Assembly (NCBI RefSeq): GCF_014262665.1 | Contig: NZ_CP046883.1 | Location: forward strand, 1,922,001 to 1,986,000 | Direction of reading: 5' to 3' | Source of the DNA: Corynebacterium anserum | GTDB taxonomy: Bacteria > Actinomycetota > Actinomycetes > Mycobacteriales > Mycobacteriaceae | Length of the DNA: 64,000 nucleotides | Part shown: positions 27,341 to 36,356 of the stretch, piece by piece | How positions within the stretch are numbered: the stretch's first letter is position 1 | Layout: each line of letters starts with the position of its first letter | The notes under the pieces: model-generated | The model's database searches: none | Seen by the model: the letters and a program-made list of their open reading frames with translations, nothing else | What the model was told of the DNA's origin: nothing | Program-made: the position numbers and the translations under genes

Positions 27341-30141
27341 GCGTTCGTCGCTGGTTCCGTATCTTTATCGGACGCCGCCTCTTCCCGCGCATGTTCCATA
27401 GCGACCGCGCGAGCCTCCTCGCGCTTCTTCAACGCGCGAATCGCCTGCACTCGTTCCGTCCATCCTTGCCACGTGTGCGTATGACGCATGGTGTTATCCG
27501 CAAAATTCTTCACCGCAACTCGCTCGGAACGCCATTCGATGAGCGCCGAGCTCGCGAGCATCGCCACCGGCGCTACCAGAGGATTAAGGAACCCCGCGAC
27601 CGCGAGAACAATAGCCAGCCCGTTATAACCCCAGCTGAGCCAAATGTTCCAGTCCACAATGTTACGGATGTGACGCACGAGGTTAATGACATCGGGGATA
27701 GCCTGAACGTCCTCGCGCATCACCACCACGTCAGCGGTGTGCACGGAGGCCGCGTCCAGATTCTCGCGCGCTCCCATGAGAATCCCCACATCAGCCGCAC
27801 GCAATGCCATAGTGATGTCCTTATCCCCGACCATCGCTACGTTATGACCCTGCGCATGCAAACTGCGCACAGTTGCTTCTTTGCGCCCCGGCGCGATACC
27901 TGCCAGCACCGTGGAAATCCCCAAGGAATTAGCGATTCGGCGAGCCACCGGGTACATATCTCGAGACAGCATAAACGTTTCAATGTCCATACCCTCGAGC
28001 TTGTCCACTGCCAGCGGAGCATCATCCCGGAAAGAATCCGCGAGGTTAATCACTCCACGGTCCTTGCCTTTCCAGCGAACGATAACGGGGGTTCCTCCGG
28101 ATACTGCGGCAGAAGCCAACCTATGATCCTTCAGCTCTCCGAGATCACGCGGACGCCACAACGATGCCTGTACATGGCGTAACTCCCCGCCCAATGGAAT
28201 ATCCACCACGCCAGAGAAAGAGCCATCCTTATTGATGGAAACTTCCCCGGTGTCCAGCCAATGTGGGATCTCGTCGCCACCCGCATTGGCATCCCTGGCC
28301 TCGCGATCTGCCCGAACAATGGCCTTCGAGACAGAGTGCGTGGACTCCATGGATAACGCCGCGGCCACGCGGAGAACTAAATCCGCGTTCTCCCCTTTAG
28401 CCGGTGTGACGGCAATGACGTGCATCGGACCCGTTGTGAGCGTCCCTACTCGGTTGAAAATAATGGAATCAATCTCGGCAAGCTGGTGAATGGTACCGGT
28501 CTCGCGCAGCAGCACTCCCTGTGACGCGGCGCGTCCAATGCCTAACCGCAAAGCTAAAGGAGCAGATAGCGCCAACGCCACGGGAGCCACGGCCACCATG
28601 ACCGACAAACTCGTGGCCATCGCGGCATCCACGGAACCAGTAACAATGAGCCACACGAAGAAATTGATGATGGCAATGGCCATCGCCCACGGCACCAGCA
28701 GGCTTGCCGTGCGGTTGGTTAGCTGAGTGAAGCGGTTTTCGTCCTGAACAGCATTATTCATCCAGCGCTGCATTGCGGCGAGGCGAGTCTTGGATCCGGT
28801 TTCTTGCACTCGCAATTTCAAGGGCTGGCCTTCATTACGAGCTCCCGCATAGACCTTGTCCCCCACGGAGACCTTCTTCCGGCGATCAACGCCTCCCACA
28901 GGCCCCATGTCTACCTCGGACTTGCCGGACATCACCTCGCAATCACTCGGAACCCACGCACCATAAGGCACGATGATGTCATCGCCGCGGCGAAGCTCCG
29001 TCGGCGCCACCTGCGTTTTATTCACCCTGCCTTTCTTGGTTTTACGCACCACCGTCACTTCCTTACTCAAGGCATGGGTAGGAACGGAGAGGATTGCGCG
29101 GGAACGTAATTGGTTGCGTCGGGAAAGGAGGCGGCCGAATAACAACAGAATGGCGACGCCGCAGGCCACGTCGAAGAACATCGACCCTTGCATCTGTGGG
29201 TTTGACCAGTCGCGCGCAATGAGCACCTGGCGGGTGGTCCACCCGACCTCACCCGCGTCGGTGAAAATCAGTGCCCAGAGGGAATAGAGGTAGGCGAGGA
29301 CGATTGCCATGGAGCTGGCTCCATCGAGCGCCGACATACCGCGACGCAATCCACCCGCCATCGCTCGGTGAAAAGGCCACGCACACCAGGTCACGACGGG
29401 GGTGGCCAGAGCCGCCGATACCCACTGCCAGTAGTCAAATTGCCAAGAGGGAACTAACTCTACGGCGACAACCGGCAGGCCCAGCACCACGGCGACGATG
29501 AGGCGCAACCTCGTGATCAACTCTCGGGCTGTGTGCAAAACCTCCGTGCCATCAAAAGGATTGCGCAAGCGGCGATCCATCACAGTAGATTCCGCACCTC
29601 GAGTACGTGAACTCACCGTGAAACGGGAACGGTGCTTCGCATAGTGATGGCGCCGCATACGGGAGCGTGTCTCCTGCAAATCCAGGCGTTCGGATCGGCG
29701 ACGCAGAGTGGAAGCGGTCATCCACCCCTCCACACCGCAATTGCGCATATGACGCATAAGATCCGCGGGATTGACGTAGTCCTCCGCAGAAATCCACGCC
29801 ATACGAGAGGAATAGACCACCACAGCTTCCACGCCGACCATGGCGTTGAGGTCTCGTTCTAACGCCGTTGCATCGACGGCGGATTCGAGCCCCACTAAGC
29901 GAAAAGCAAAAGATGCAAGCCCGTGGTTTTTGGACAGTTCGCGGCGTTCCGGCGAGCCGGGGCGAGCCGCGCGTTCCATATCAAAACCCGCAGTTTTCGC
30001 TGCAGCGCGTGCCTCGGCGATGGCTCGATCGACGGATTCGACCGTGCCCCGGCGTTTTTCCTCTACGACATCGAAATCCGGCTCCTCAGCAGGTTCGGGA
30101 ACACCAGATGTCCCAGCATGTCCGGCACTGTATTCAGCCAC
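27304..30141 (-). CDS. catalytically degenerate P1B-type ATPase
   Basis: 945 residues with the full layout of a heavy-metal P-type ATPase: an N-terminal HMA-like fold (about 75-125, no CxxC), eight predicted helices, actuator, phosphorylation and nucleotide domains. The catalytic signatures are all altered. DKTGT reads NRVGT, with asparagine at 563 in place of the phosphorylated aspartate. The metal-site CPC is APV (519-521). TGE in the actuator is replaced by DMGPVGG. The SEHP element is STHS and GDGxNDAP is GDKDITMA. The reading frame is open throughout, so this looks like a maintained pseudo-enzyme rather than decay. A GTG start with AAAGG upstream is used. It lies between hemL and the hemB cluster; a scaffold, regulator or heme/metal-binding role is a guess. 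Confidence 0.88.
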   Translation of the reverse strand: MAEYSAGHAGTSGVPEPAEEPDFDVVEEKRRGTVESVDRAIAEARAAAKTAGFDMERAARPGSPERRELSKNHGLASFAFRLVGLESAVDATALERDLNAMVGVEAVVVYSSRMAWISAEDYVNPADLMRHMRNCGVEGWMTASTLRRRSERLDLQETRSRMRRHHYAKHRSRFTVSSRTRGAESTVMDRRLRNPFDGTEVLHTARELITRLRLIVAVVLGLPVVAVELVPSWQFDYWQWVSAALATPVVTWCAWPFHRAMAGGLRRGMSALDGASSMAIVLAYLYSLWALIFTDAGEVGWTTRQVLIARDWSNPQMQGSMFFDVACGVAILLLFGRLLSRRNQLRSRAILSVPTHALSKEVTVVRKTKKGRVNKTQVAPTELRRGDDIIVPYGAWVPSDCEVMSGKSEVDMGPVGGVDRRKKVSVGDKVYAGARNEGQPLKLRVQETGSKTRLAAMQRWMNNAVQDENRFTQLTNRTASLLVPWAMAIAIINFFVWLIVTGSVDAAMATSLSVMVAVAPVALALSAPLALRLGIGRAASQGVLLRETGTIHQLAEIDSIIFNRVGTLTTGPMHVIAVTPAKGENADLVLRVAAALSMESTHSVSKAIVRADREARDANAGGDEIPHWLDTGEVSINKDGSFSGVVDIPLGGELRHVQASLWRPRDLGELKDHRLASAAVSGGTPVIVRWKGKDRGVINLADSFRDDAPLAVDKLEGMDIETFMLSRDMYPVARRIANSLGISTVLAGIAPGRKEATVRSLHAQGHNVAMVGDKDITMALRAADVGILMGARENLDAASVHTADVVVMREDVQAIPDVINLVRHIRNIVDWNIWLSWGYNGLAIVLAVAGFLNPLVAPVAMLASSALIEWRSERVAVKNFADNTMRHTHTWQGWTERVQAIRALKKREEARAVAMEHAREEAASDKDTEPATNAALAAMDRKARS

Positions 30142-30258
30142 TGCTGTGAGCCTTTCTCTCGAATGTTCCGCACCCGCTGTCAGCGGGACAATGCATCAAA
30201 GGTCACATGGTATAACAAACGAGCTGGTTCGCGCCGTCCCGTTGCTCCGGTAAGCCTT

Positions 30259-30282
30259 GTTGACATTGCGGTTGACATTGCG
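30259..30282 (+). repeat. 12-bp tandem duplication GTTGACATTGCG
   Basis: Two perfect contiguous copies, each containing TTGACA, a consensus -35 hexamer. They lie 120-140 bp upstream of the P-ATPase start, in the 267-bp gap 30142-30408 where no gene is seen. No convincing -10 or gene follows on the plus strand. Confidence 0.8.
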
Positions 30283-30408
30283 ATCCACACTGACATGTAG
30301 GAGGTTGCGGTTCAGAATCGGTTCCTGCCCTTTGATCACAGTGGACCCGTAGTAGGTCACAGATTCGCCGTGCATCGTTCAAGCGTCAGCACGCTCGAAT
30401 GGTAATCT

Positions 30409-30636
30409 TCATTTTTCACGAATCCGTCTCCCAACCCCTACGAGCTGATCCAGAGTAAATATAACCAGAGTATATATAACCAGTGAAAAAGATAATAGTA
30501 GCTGAGCCTTAGAATCGCTAGTTAAGAAAAAGAGTAAAACAACACCACATAGGAGGGTTAGCGTAGGACTTGCGAGGATCGAAAGGAAAATACTCCTTTT
30601 ACCTTTAACAATTCTTGTGCCAGTCAACCTTATCAC
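30409..30636 (-). CDS. small membrane protein, unknown
   Basis: 75 residues with a basic N-terminus (MIRLTGTRIVKGKRS) and two hydrophobic helices (about 17-41 and 45-66) joined by a short turn with SDSKA, then a basic tail. There is no recognisable family. The start would be a GTG at 30636 without a clear ribosome-binding site. It follows the small secreted-peptide gene by 45 bp on the same strand within an AT-rich patch unlike the flanks. A two-helix basic protein beside a secreted peptide would fit an immunity or export role, but this is inference. Whether it is a gene at all is uncertain. Confidence 0.45.
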   Translation of the reverse strand: MIRLTGTRIVKGKRSIFLSILASPTLTLLCGVVLLFFLTSDSKAQLLLSFSLVIYTLVIFTLDQLVGVGRRIREK

Positions 30637-30681
30637 CAGCTATAGCCGCGCTAGCCCCACACGGGCCAGCAAAAGATCCAG

Positions 30682-30894
30682 TTAAGCCGCAGTAAAACCC
30701 GGAAACAATGCTACACGCACCAATTCCCACATAGCCCTTTTAGAATTTTTTATCGGATGATCGAAGACGGACCCCGTTATCTTCGATTGGGAGAAATTCA
30801 TCTCTGCTAAGACTGGTGACGCAGTCCCAACGGAAGCCGTTGAAAATATCGCTATAAAAGTGACAGCAGTAAGCTTGATTCGAATGTTATTCAC
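30682..30894 (-). CDS. small secreted peptide precursor, unknown
   Basis: 70 residues. A convincing Sec signal peptide (MNNIRIKLT basic start, hydrophobic core, cleavage motif SPVLA) would leave a mature peptide of about 40 residues beginning EMNFSQSK and ending in the amphipathic or hydrophobic stretch MWELVRVALFPGFTAA. No cysteine is present. GGGA lies seven bases before a GTG start, and TATAAA lies about 18-23 bases upstream of it. The neighbour is a tiny membrane protein. Candidate roles are a bacteriocin-like peptide or an envelope peptide; no family is recognised. Confidence 0.5.
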   Translation of the reverse strand: MNNIRIKLTAVTFIAIFSTASVGTASPVLAEMNFSQSKITGSVFDHPIKNSKRAMWELVRVALFPGFTAA

Positions 30895-30962
30895 ACCATT
30901 TCCCAGCCTTGTTTATATCAAATGGGCAAATGGGCGAACATATCAAAGACATTGGTTCTCTT

Positions 30963-31094
30963 CTAACGTATTCGAGAGACGCACTCAATAGGATCTCTAA
31001 ATCCTTCCATCGCTAGTGCAGCTGAGATGAACGGATCTTGTGAATACACAAAGCTCTGCACCTGAACTTTTGCCTGATTGAGGCTGGTGCCGAC
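30963..31094 (-). pseudogene. possible coding remnant or very small gene
   Basis: A 44-codon minus-strand frame bounded upstream by a TAG and ending with a TAG reads VGTSLNQAKVQVQSFVYSQD and continues with a protein-like composition to the terminal ECVSRIR. A GTG at 31061 could start a 32-residue peptide, but no ribosome-binding site is evident. It may be the tail of a lost gene; no family is recognised. Apart from this, the 403-bp AT-rich gap 30895-31297 shows nothing I can support. Confidence 0.25.
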
Positions 31095-31297
31095 CTATGC
31101 GAAAGCCACCCTCGCAATGGATCATTGCATGGCTAGGTTTTGATGGACTTTACAACCAGTACCCCGGAGTTCCAGGTTGGTCAGTATCGACCGCGTGGAC
31201 AGGAAATTCTATTTGCTGGTAAAGATGGCGTATCTGCAACGGACACATTGGCTCTATGTAGTAGTCCTCAGTGGAGACAGGACGATACTTCGGATCG

Positions 31298-32011
31298 CTA
31301 CTTCTTGTCCTCAGCTTGCTTTTCTTTTGCTTCCTTCGCAGCCTTCTTGGCTGCCTTTTCTTCTTCGCGACGCCGCTGCACAGCCTCCGCGTACTTTTCC
31401 ACCTCAGCGCGGGATGGTACTCCCAACCATTCCTCATTGCCCGGTCGGGAGAAGAACCACATGCCGACCACAGCCACAACACCAGAGAGAATGTTCAAGA
31501 TTCCCAACATCAACACAAAGCCCAACGGCATGGTGGATGGTGCATCGCTGAACACCAAAAGGACAGCCTGGAGTGCAAGGTAGAGCGAACCGACGTTTAG
31601 GAAAACACGAGAATATGGGGCACCTCGCCCTGCACGCAGCGTCAGCCACGCGCACACACCTGCTGCGAAAAGCATCCAGACCAGCATGGATAAATTCAGT
31701 GCTTGCGCCTGAGTGGAAGGATCTGCATCAATGAAAGCGCTGCTTACACTACCCATCCCCTCAGTTTGGGTCTTGATCTCAGTCTGAAGTGCACGCGGAT
31801 CGACGATGTTGGCCACAAACTGCACAATGGCGTACATGGCCTGCATGCTGGACACGCTCAGCCACGCCATCACACCAAAGCGGACGTCTTCGGGGGCATC
31901 CTTCAGGTTCGGTGCCAATCCATCCTTGCGGCCGACCTTCGGTGGTATGAGGTCGTCCTTATTCCCTGATTTTTGTGTGTTTTTCTTCACGCCGAAATTC
32001 TTGCCGTTCAT
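31298..32011 (-). CDS. conserved membrane protein next to hemB
   Basis: 237 residues: a Lys-rich N-terminal tail (about 1-45), four predicted helices (about 47-70, 107-127, 137-157 and 163-187) and a long Lys/Glu/Ala-rich C-terminal helix (about 205-237, EEEKAAKKAAKEAKEKQ). No enzyme motif is visible. A similar four-helix protein with charged tails follows hemB in other corynebacteria, which suggests a conserved partner of unknown function. AGGAAG lies upstream of the ATG. A 277-bp repeat-rich gap separates it from hemB. Confidence 0.8.
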   Translation of the reverse strand: MNGKNFGVKKNTQKSGNKDDLIPPKVGRKDGLAPNLKDAPEDVRFGVMAWLSVSSMQAMYAIVQFVANIVDPRALQTEIKTQTEGMGSVSSAFIDADPSTQAQALNLSMLVWMLFAAGVCAWLTLRAGRGAPYSRVFLNVGSLYLALQAVLLVFSDAPSTMPLGFVLMLGILNILSGVVAVVGMWFFSRPGNEEWLGVPSRAEVEKYAEAVQRRREEEKAAKKAAKEAKEKQAEDKK

Positions 32012-32090
32012 ACGGCTTCCTAGCCTACTGACTCTCGGAGGAATATGCTCCGACTTCTAGAGCGAAGGATACTCCACCGTACACCAGGTT

Positions 32091-32170
32091 CACCAAGCAA
32101 CCGGTTCCACGCACAGCTGGGCACTGGACTCACCAAACAACTGGCCTCACGCACAGCTGGGCATCGGCAT
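32091..32170. repeat. 40-bp tandem duplication
   Basis: Two contiguous 40-bp units (32091-32130 and 32131-32170) share CACCAARCAAC and CACGCACAGCTGGGCA with scattered differences, about 30 of 40 identical by eye. They lie between the membrane-protein gene and hemB; no coding function is apparent. Confidence 0.85.
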
Positions 32171-32232
32171 CCGCGAATACCAGGCGAAGCGAATACCGAA
32201 CGGTTCTCATGGCTTCTTCGCTCATGTCCTCT

Positions 32233-32295
32233 TTAGTCCTTAGCCCTTAGCCATTAGACATTAGTCCTTAGCCATTAGCCATTAGCTCTTAGCCA
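32233..32295 (-). repeat. 9-copy heptamer array on the hemB stop codon
   Basis: Nine contiguous 7-bp units. On the coding (minus) strand each reads NNNCTAA, most often TGGCTAA. The first unit is the end of hemB itself (the last bases of Asn, then Gly and stop). Because seven is coprime to three, the array puts TAA into all three frames several times over. Confidence 0.95.
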
Positions 32296-33335
32296 TTGCG
32301 CAGCATATGCGCCGCTTTGGTTGCCCAATACGTCAGGATAATGTCTGCACCAGCCCGGCGAATACCGGTCAGCGATTCGATAATCGCCGGTTCCAGATCG
32401 ATCCACCCCCTCTGCGCCGCAGCGCTGATCATCGCGTACTCCCCAGAGACCTGATACGCGGCGACTGGAACGGGTGACATGTCGGCAATCTCTCGCAATA
32501 CATCCAGGTAAGGCATCGCTGGCTTCACCATGACAATGTCAGCGCCCTCGTCAATGTCCAGCTGAGTCTCCAGCAGAGATTCTCGGCGGTTGCGGGCATC
32601 TTGCTGGTATTGGCGTCGATCACCCTGCAAGGAGGAGCCAACAGCCTCGCGGAACGGACCATAAAACGCCGACGCATACTTCGCCGAATACGCCATGATG
32701 GATACATCCTGGTGTCCTGCTGCGTCCAGCGCCTCACGGATACGGCGCACCTGGCCATCCATCATGCCGGAGGGACTCACCATATGCGCGCCAGCGTCGG
32801 CTTGAGCAACAGCCATATGAGCATAGAACTCCAAGGTGGCGTCATTATCGATGATCGTCTTACCGTAACGGTCCGTGGACAACACGCCACAGTGACCATG
32901 ATCCGTGAACTCGTCCAAGCACGTATCAGCGATCACCAGGATCTCATCACCGAATTCCTTGCGCACAGCGGTCAACGCGCGGTTGAGCACACCCTCCTCA
33001 GAGATTCCAGCGGAGCCAGTCGCATCCTTGTCCTTTTCCAGCGGAACACCGAAGAGATCCACTGCGCCCACTCCTGCCTCCACGGCTTCCTCAACTGCTT
33101 TCAACAGACTCGACGGAGTGTGTTGCACCACCCCCGGCAAGCTGGTGATAGGAGTCGGCTCCGCAGAGGTGGAATCCGCACGATCTGCGATGAACATCGG
33201 AAGGACAAAGCGACTCGGGTTGAGATCCGTCTCCGCCGTGAAGCTTCGCATCACCGGTGACGTACGAAGGCGACGTGGACGGCGGGAAGGGATGAACGAC
33301 CCCGTGGCAGGTGTGGAGGAAGAAGAGCTAGTCAT
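32289..33335 (-). CDS. hemB: delta-aminolevulinic acid dehydratase
   Basis: Condenses two 5-aminolevulinates to porphobilinogen. Both catalytic lysines are visible in their motifs, [16 protein letters not shown] (about 210) and [13 protein letters not shown] (about 262). The metal-region motif is [17 protein letters not shown], retaining two cysteines, so a zinc- or magnesium-type assignment needs structure-based comparison. The 348 residues fit the family plus a Ser/Thr-rich N-terminus of about 20. GGAGG precedes the ATG by five bases. The 3' end carries the heptamer array. hemD ends 62 bp upstream on the same strand. Confidence 0.95.
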   Translation of the reverse strand: MTSSSSSTPATGSFIPSRRPRRLRTSPVMRSFTAETDLNPSRFVLPMFIADRADSTSAEPTPITSLPGVVQHTPSSLLKAVEEAVEAGVGAVDLFGVPLEKDKDATGSAGISEEGVLNRALTAVRKEFGDEILVIADTCLDEFTDHGHCGVLSTDRYGKTIIDNDATLEFYAHMAVAQADAGAHMVSPSGMMDGQVRRIREALDAAGHQDVSIMAYSAKYASAFYGPFREAVGSSLQGDRRQYQQDARNRRESLLETQLDIDEGADIVMVKPAMPYLDVLREIADMSPVPVAAYQVSGEYAMISAAAQRGWIDLEPAIIESLTGIRRAGADIILTYWATKAAHMLRNG

Positions 33336-33397
33336 AATGCCTCCGATGGTAGTCCTCTACGAGGGCGCGACAGATACTGGGGTTAGGGATACTGGGT

Positions 33398-35221
33398 TCA
33401 AGGATGTATCGTCGCCGGCGGCACCGAGGTCGTGGATGTCATGGGAATTGCGGCGCCCGACGCAGCATTATCAGTAACGCTCATCGCTGGAGTCGCCGCG
33501 GCGTTCTTACGCCGGCGTCGACGCTTGCGCGGCGGGGGCAGCTGCCCAGCCGCACGTAGATCGGCTACGTGGGAAGCCAGCGCGTCCACCAAATCCTCCA
33601 CCCCGGCATGCTCCGGCATCACGTCCACACGCAGTCCGTGCTCCTTCGCCGTCTGCGCTGCCATCGGCCCGATACAGGCAATGATGGTGCGGGTGTGCGG
33701 CTTTCCAGCGATGCCCACCAGGTTCTTCACGGTGGAAGAGGAAGTGAAACACACGGCATCAAAGCCGCCTGTTTTGATCATGTCCCGGATTTCCTGGCTC
33801 GGAGGCGCGGCGCGAACAGTGCGATAAGCCACCACGTCGTCAACTTCCCAGCCCAACTCGATGAGACCATCGACAAGCACGTCCGTGGCAATGTCCGCAC
33901 GCGGCAAGAGCACACGGTCCACCGGATCCAGATCCTCGTCATGGGGTGGGAATACCTCAACCAGCCCAGAAGCGTTGCGGGCATGTGCTTTGGGAAGAAG
34001 CTCCGGCGTAATGCCCAAGTCGCGTACCGCCTGCGCAGTCTTCGGCCCCACAGCAGCTACGCGCACGCCCGCGAGAGCGCGGGCGTCCAGGCCAAACTCC
34101 GACAGCTTCTCCCACGTAGCTTTCACGGCGTTAACCGAGGTGAAAACGATCCAATAGTAACGGCCGTCCACCAAGCCCTTAATGGCACGCTCCATCTGGG
34201 CTGGGCTCCGCGGTGGTTCTACCGCAATGGTCGGCACCTCCACGGGGATCGCTCCGTGTGCGGCGAGGCGGGCGCTCATAGGGCCCGCCTGGTTTTTTGC
34301 CCGCGGCACCAGAACCGTCCACCCATAGAGAGCGCGGTTTTCCCACCAGGAGTACTTGGAACGCTTGGAGGGGTCGGCTTCTGAACCGATCGTCACAAGC
34401 AGTTCATCGGGAAGCTCCCCATCCTTTGCCGCGGGGCCAGATGCGGCGGCGATGGATTTGAGGGTATCCAAGGTGGTGTCATAAGAACGTTGGCGACGAG
34501 TAGTTGCATGCACAGTGACGGTAGCCGGCGTGGTGCCGGGAATGTCCCGATGCTTAAGTTCAGAGGCGATCTCCGCCAGGTTGTTCGGAGCCGCCGTCAG
34601 GATCAGTGGCAGCCCTGCACTAGCCAATTGATCCCAGTCCGCGTTGTCGCGTACGTCGGCGACAGTAACGTCAGGGCCCACTCCGATACCAGTGAAAGCA
34701 GGGACGGCCGCCGCGCCTGTCATGCCGGGGATCACCTGGAACTCGATGCTCAGTGGATCACATAGGGCTTCCACTTCATGCAGTTCCGCCATGACGGCTT
34801 CGTTACTCAGTGGATTGCCGGCGACAAGGCGCACCACATCATCGCCTGACTGCGCCCGTTTCACCATCTGTTCGGCGATGTCGCGCGGCTGGCCATCCTC
34901 AACAAAAGGTATCGCGTACTCAATCTCTGCAGCACTTGGAGGTTCAGGGCGTGGCGGCTTGCGGCGTGCGCCCGCTTCCTTCGCAGCTTTCACTTGTGCC
35001 TCCCACGCAGCCTCGGCGGCATCCAGCTTTTCCTGTGGAACCGGCACGTGGGCGGCGATGAGGCTGCGGACACCCACGGTGACGGCGGGGTCAACCCATG
35101 CGTATGCGGTCTGCTCTAGGACGTCGCGTGCGCGGACGGTGAGAAGATCCGGGTTGCCTGGACCTGCACCCACAAACAGGATGCGTCCCGTGCCCAGGGA
35201 GGTATTTCCGGAATCGGTCAT
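33398..35221 (-). CDS. hemD: uroporphyrinogen-III methyltransferase/synthase fusion
   Basis: 607 residues, two domains. Residues about 12-260 are a SUMT/CobA-like tetrapyrrole methylase (VGAGPGNPDLLTVRARDVLEQ, VRLVAGNPL for the usual VRLKGGDP, VIPGMTGAAAVPAFTGI). Residues about 300-545 are uroporphyrinogen-III synthase (LVPRAKNQAG, WIVFTSVNAVKA, GPKTAQAVRDLG, FDAVCFTSSSTVKN). The lysine-glycine-aspartate triad of active methylases is changed to AGN, so methylation may be weak or lost while the synthase appears complete. The fused form is usual in actinobacteria. The Arg-rich C-terminal tail is variable. AAGAGAG precedes the ATG. Confidence 0.93.
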   Translation of the reverse strand: MTDSGNTSLGTGRILFVGAGPGNPDLLTVRARDVLEQTAYAWVDPAVTVGVRSLIAAHVPVPQEKLDAAEAAWEAQVKAAKEAGARRKPPRPEPPSAAEIEYAIPFVEDGQPRDIAEQMVKRAQSGDDVVRLVAGNPLSNEAVMAELHEVEALCDPLSIEFQVIPGMTGAAAVPAFTGIGVGPDVTVADVRDNADWDQLASAGLPLILTAAPNNLAEIASELKHRDIPGTTPATVTVHATTRRQRSYDTTLDTLKSIAAASGPAAKDGELPDELLVTIGSEADPSKRSKYSWWENRALYGWTVLVPRAKNQAGPMSARLAAHGAIPVEVPTIAVEPPRSPAQMERAIKGLVDGRYYWIVFTSVNAVKATWEKLSEFGLDARALAGVRVAAVGPKTAQAVRDLGITPELLPKAHARNASGLVEVFPPHDEDLDPVDRVLLPRADIATDVLVDGLIELGWEVDDVVAYRTVRAAPPSQEIRDMIKTGGFDAVCFTSSSTVKNLVGIAGKPHTRTIIACIGPMAAQTAKEHGLRVDVMPEHAGVEDLVDALASHVADLRAAGQLPPPRKRRRRRKNAAATPAMSVTDNAASGAAIPMTSTTSVPPATIHP

Positions 35222-35369
35222 TTGTTGGCTCTCTTGATTGTCTTTTGTGTCTTCTCCGCGCTAAACGAACGTCCATGGTAGGTTGTCATGCCCCACCTGG
35301 TGGCGAGCAGATCAGCGCGTGAATCGATGAGGGATGGAGAAAAAGGCTCTGTTACTGGGGTGGGCGGCA

Positions 35370-36356
35370 CTATTTTTCGGCCGCCATGAGTCTTTCTGCT
35401 CCTGCGTCGAGTAAGGCACGCCCCACGGTGGAGCCAGCCTCCCGTGCTCTCAGCTCTGTTTCCTGCCATGTCCTGTCTTTCAGCGTTCCGGTAGGTCCCA
35501 GGGCAATGGTGACGGTGGTGGAACGGACCAAGGACTCGGATCCGTCCAACGCATAAGCCCCGCCATGCACCGTGATGGTGGCACTAGTGCCGTCCTCAGC
35601 GGTGTCAATCGTGGAATAAGCAGCAACCGGGGCGGAACAGCCTGCTTCTAGGGTGGCCAGAACAGCCCGCTCGGCAATCGCCTGCGCATGGCTCGGGGTA
35701 TGATCCAGCGGTTCCACAGCTGCCCAGGCTTCTTCGTCATCACTGCGTACTTCCACGCTCAGCGCGCCTTGAGCAGGTGCAGGCATGATCAACGAAGGAT
35801 CAATGGATTCAGCAGCGTGTTCTAACAACCCCGCACGAGACAGACCGGCGCGCGCGAGCACCACTGCGTCGAGATCCTCATTGATCCGCCCCATGCGGGT
35901 GGTGATGTTGCCACGGATTGGAACTAGTTCTAAGTCAGGGCGCACAGCGAGGATCTGGGCAACACGACGCGGAGCGCCCGTTCCCACCTTGGCTCCCTTC
36001 GGCAGCTCCAAAAGGGTCCTGTTACCCCTGCTCACCAGGACCTCTCGCGCATCCGCACGCGGTGGAACGATAGTTGTGAAGCGGTTGTCCGGTGCGGTGG
36101 GTAGATCTTTGAAGGAGTGCACGGCAATATCGCATTCCTTCTGGGCCAGGGCTGTGCGCAGAGTTTCGGTGAACACTCCCACGCCAATCTGGGTCACCGG
36201 GGTTTGCGCTGCCTGCGATGCATCGCCGGGGGTATGCACGATGTGAAGCTCGCAGGAGAAACCTTGCTTCAGCACGCCGTCGCGGACGTGGCCGGACTGC
36301 GTGGTAGCGAGCAAGGAGCCGCGGGTGCCCAGTAGGAATGTGCGTGCGGTCGTCAT
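35370..36356 (-). CDS. hemC: porphobilinogen deaminase
   Basis: Polymerises four porphobilinogens into hydroxymethylbilane. It shows LLGTRGSLLATTQSGHV, VFTETLRTALAQKECDIAVHSFKDLP with the catalytic aspartate region, IVPPRADAREVLVS, the arginine cluster GNITTRMGRI, and the dipyrromethane-anchoring cysteine in LEAGCSAPVAAYS. The 328 residues are normal. Its ATG shares one base with the hemA stop (TAATG, 36358-36354), so translation is coupled to hemA. hemD starts 148 bp downstream. Confidence 0.95.
   Translation of the reverse strand: MTTARTFLLGTRGSLLATTQSGHVRDGVLKQGFSCELHIVHTPGDASQAAQTPVTQIGVGVFTETLRTALAQKECDIAVHSFKDLPTAPDNRFTTIVPPRADAREVLVSRGNRTLLELPKGAKVGTGAPRRVAQILAVRPDLELVPIRGNITTRMGRINEDLDAVVLARAGLSRAGLLEHAAESIDPSLIMPAPAQGALSVEVRSDDEEAWAAVEPLDHTPSHAQAIAERAVLATLEAGCSAPVAAYSTIDTAEDGTSATITVHGGAYALDGSESLVRSTTVTIALGPTGTLKDRTWQETELRAREAGSTVGRALLDAGAERLMAAEK

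Noticed and set aside
30259..30300. Duplicated TTGACA followed by AGGAGG as a hidden plus-strand gene.
   Set aside because: No acceptable -10 at the right spacing, and the frame after AGGAGG stops after about 15 codons.
31140..31583. A plus-strand frame entering the membrane-protein gene near 31298.
   Set aside because: Most of it is antisense to a conserved gene; the part outside shows no family similarity or ribosome-binding site.
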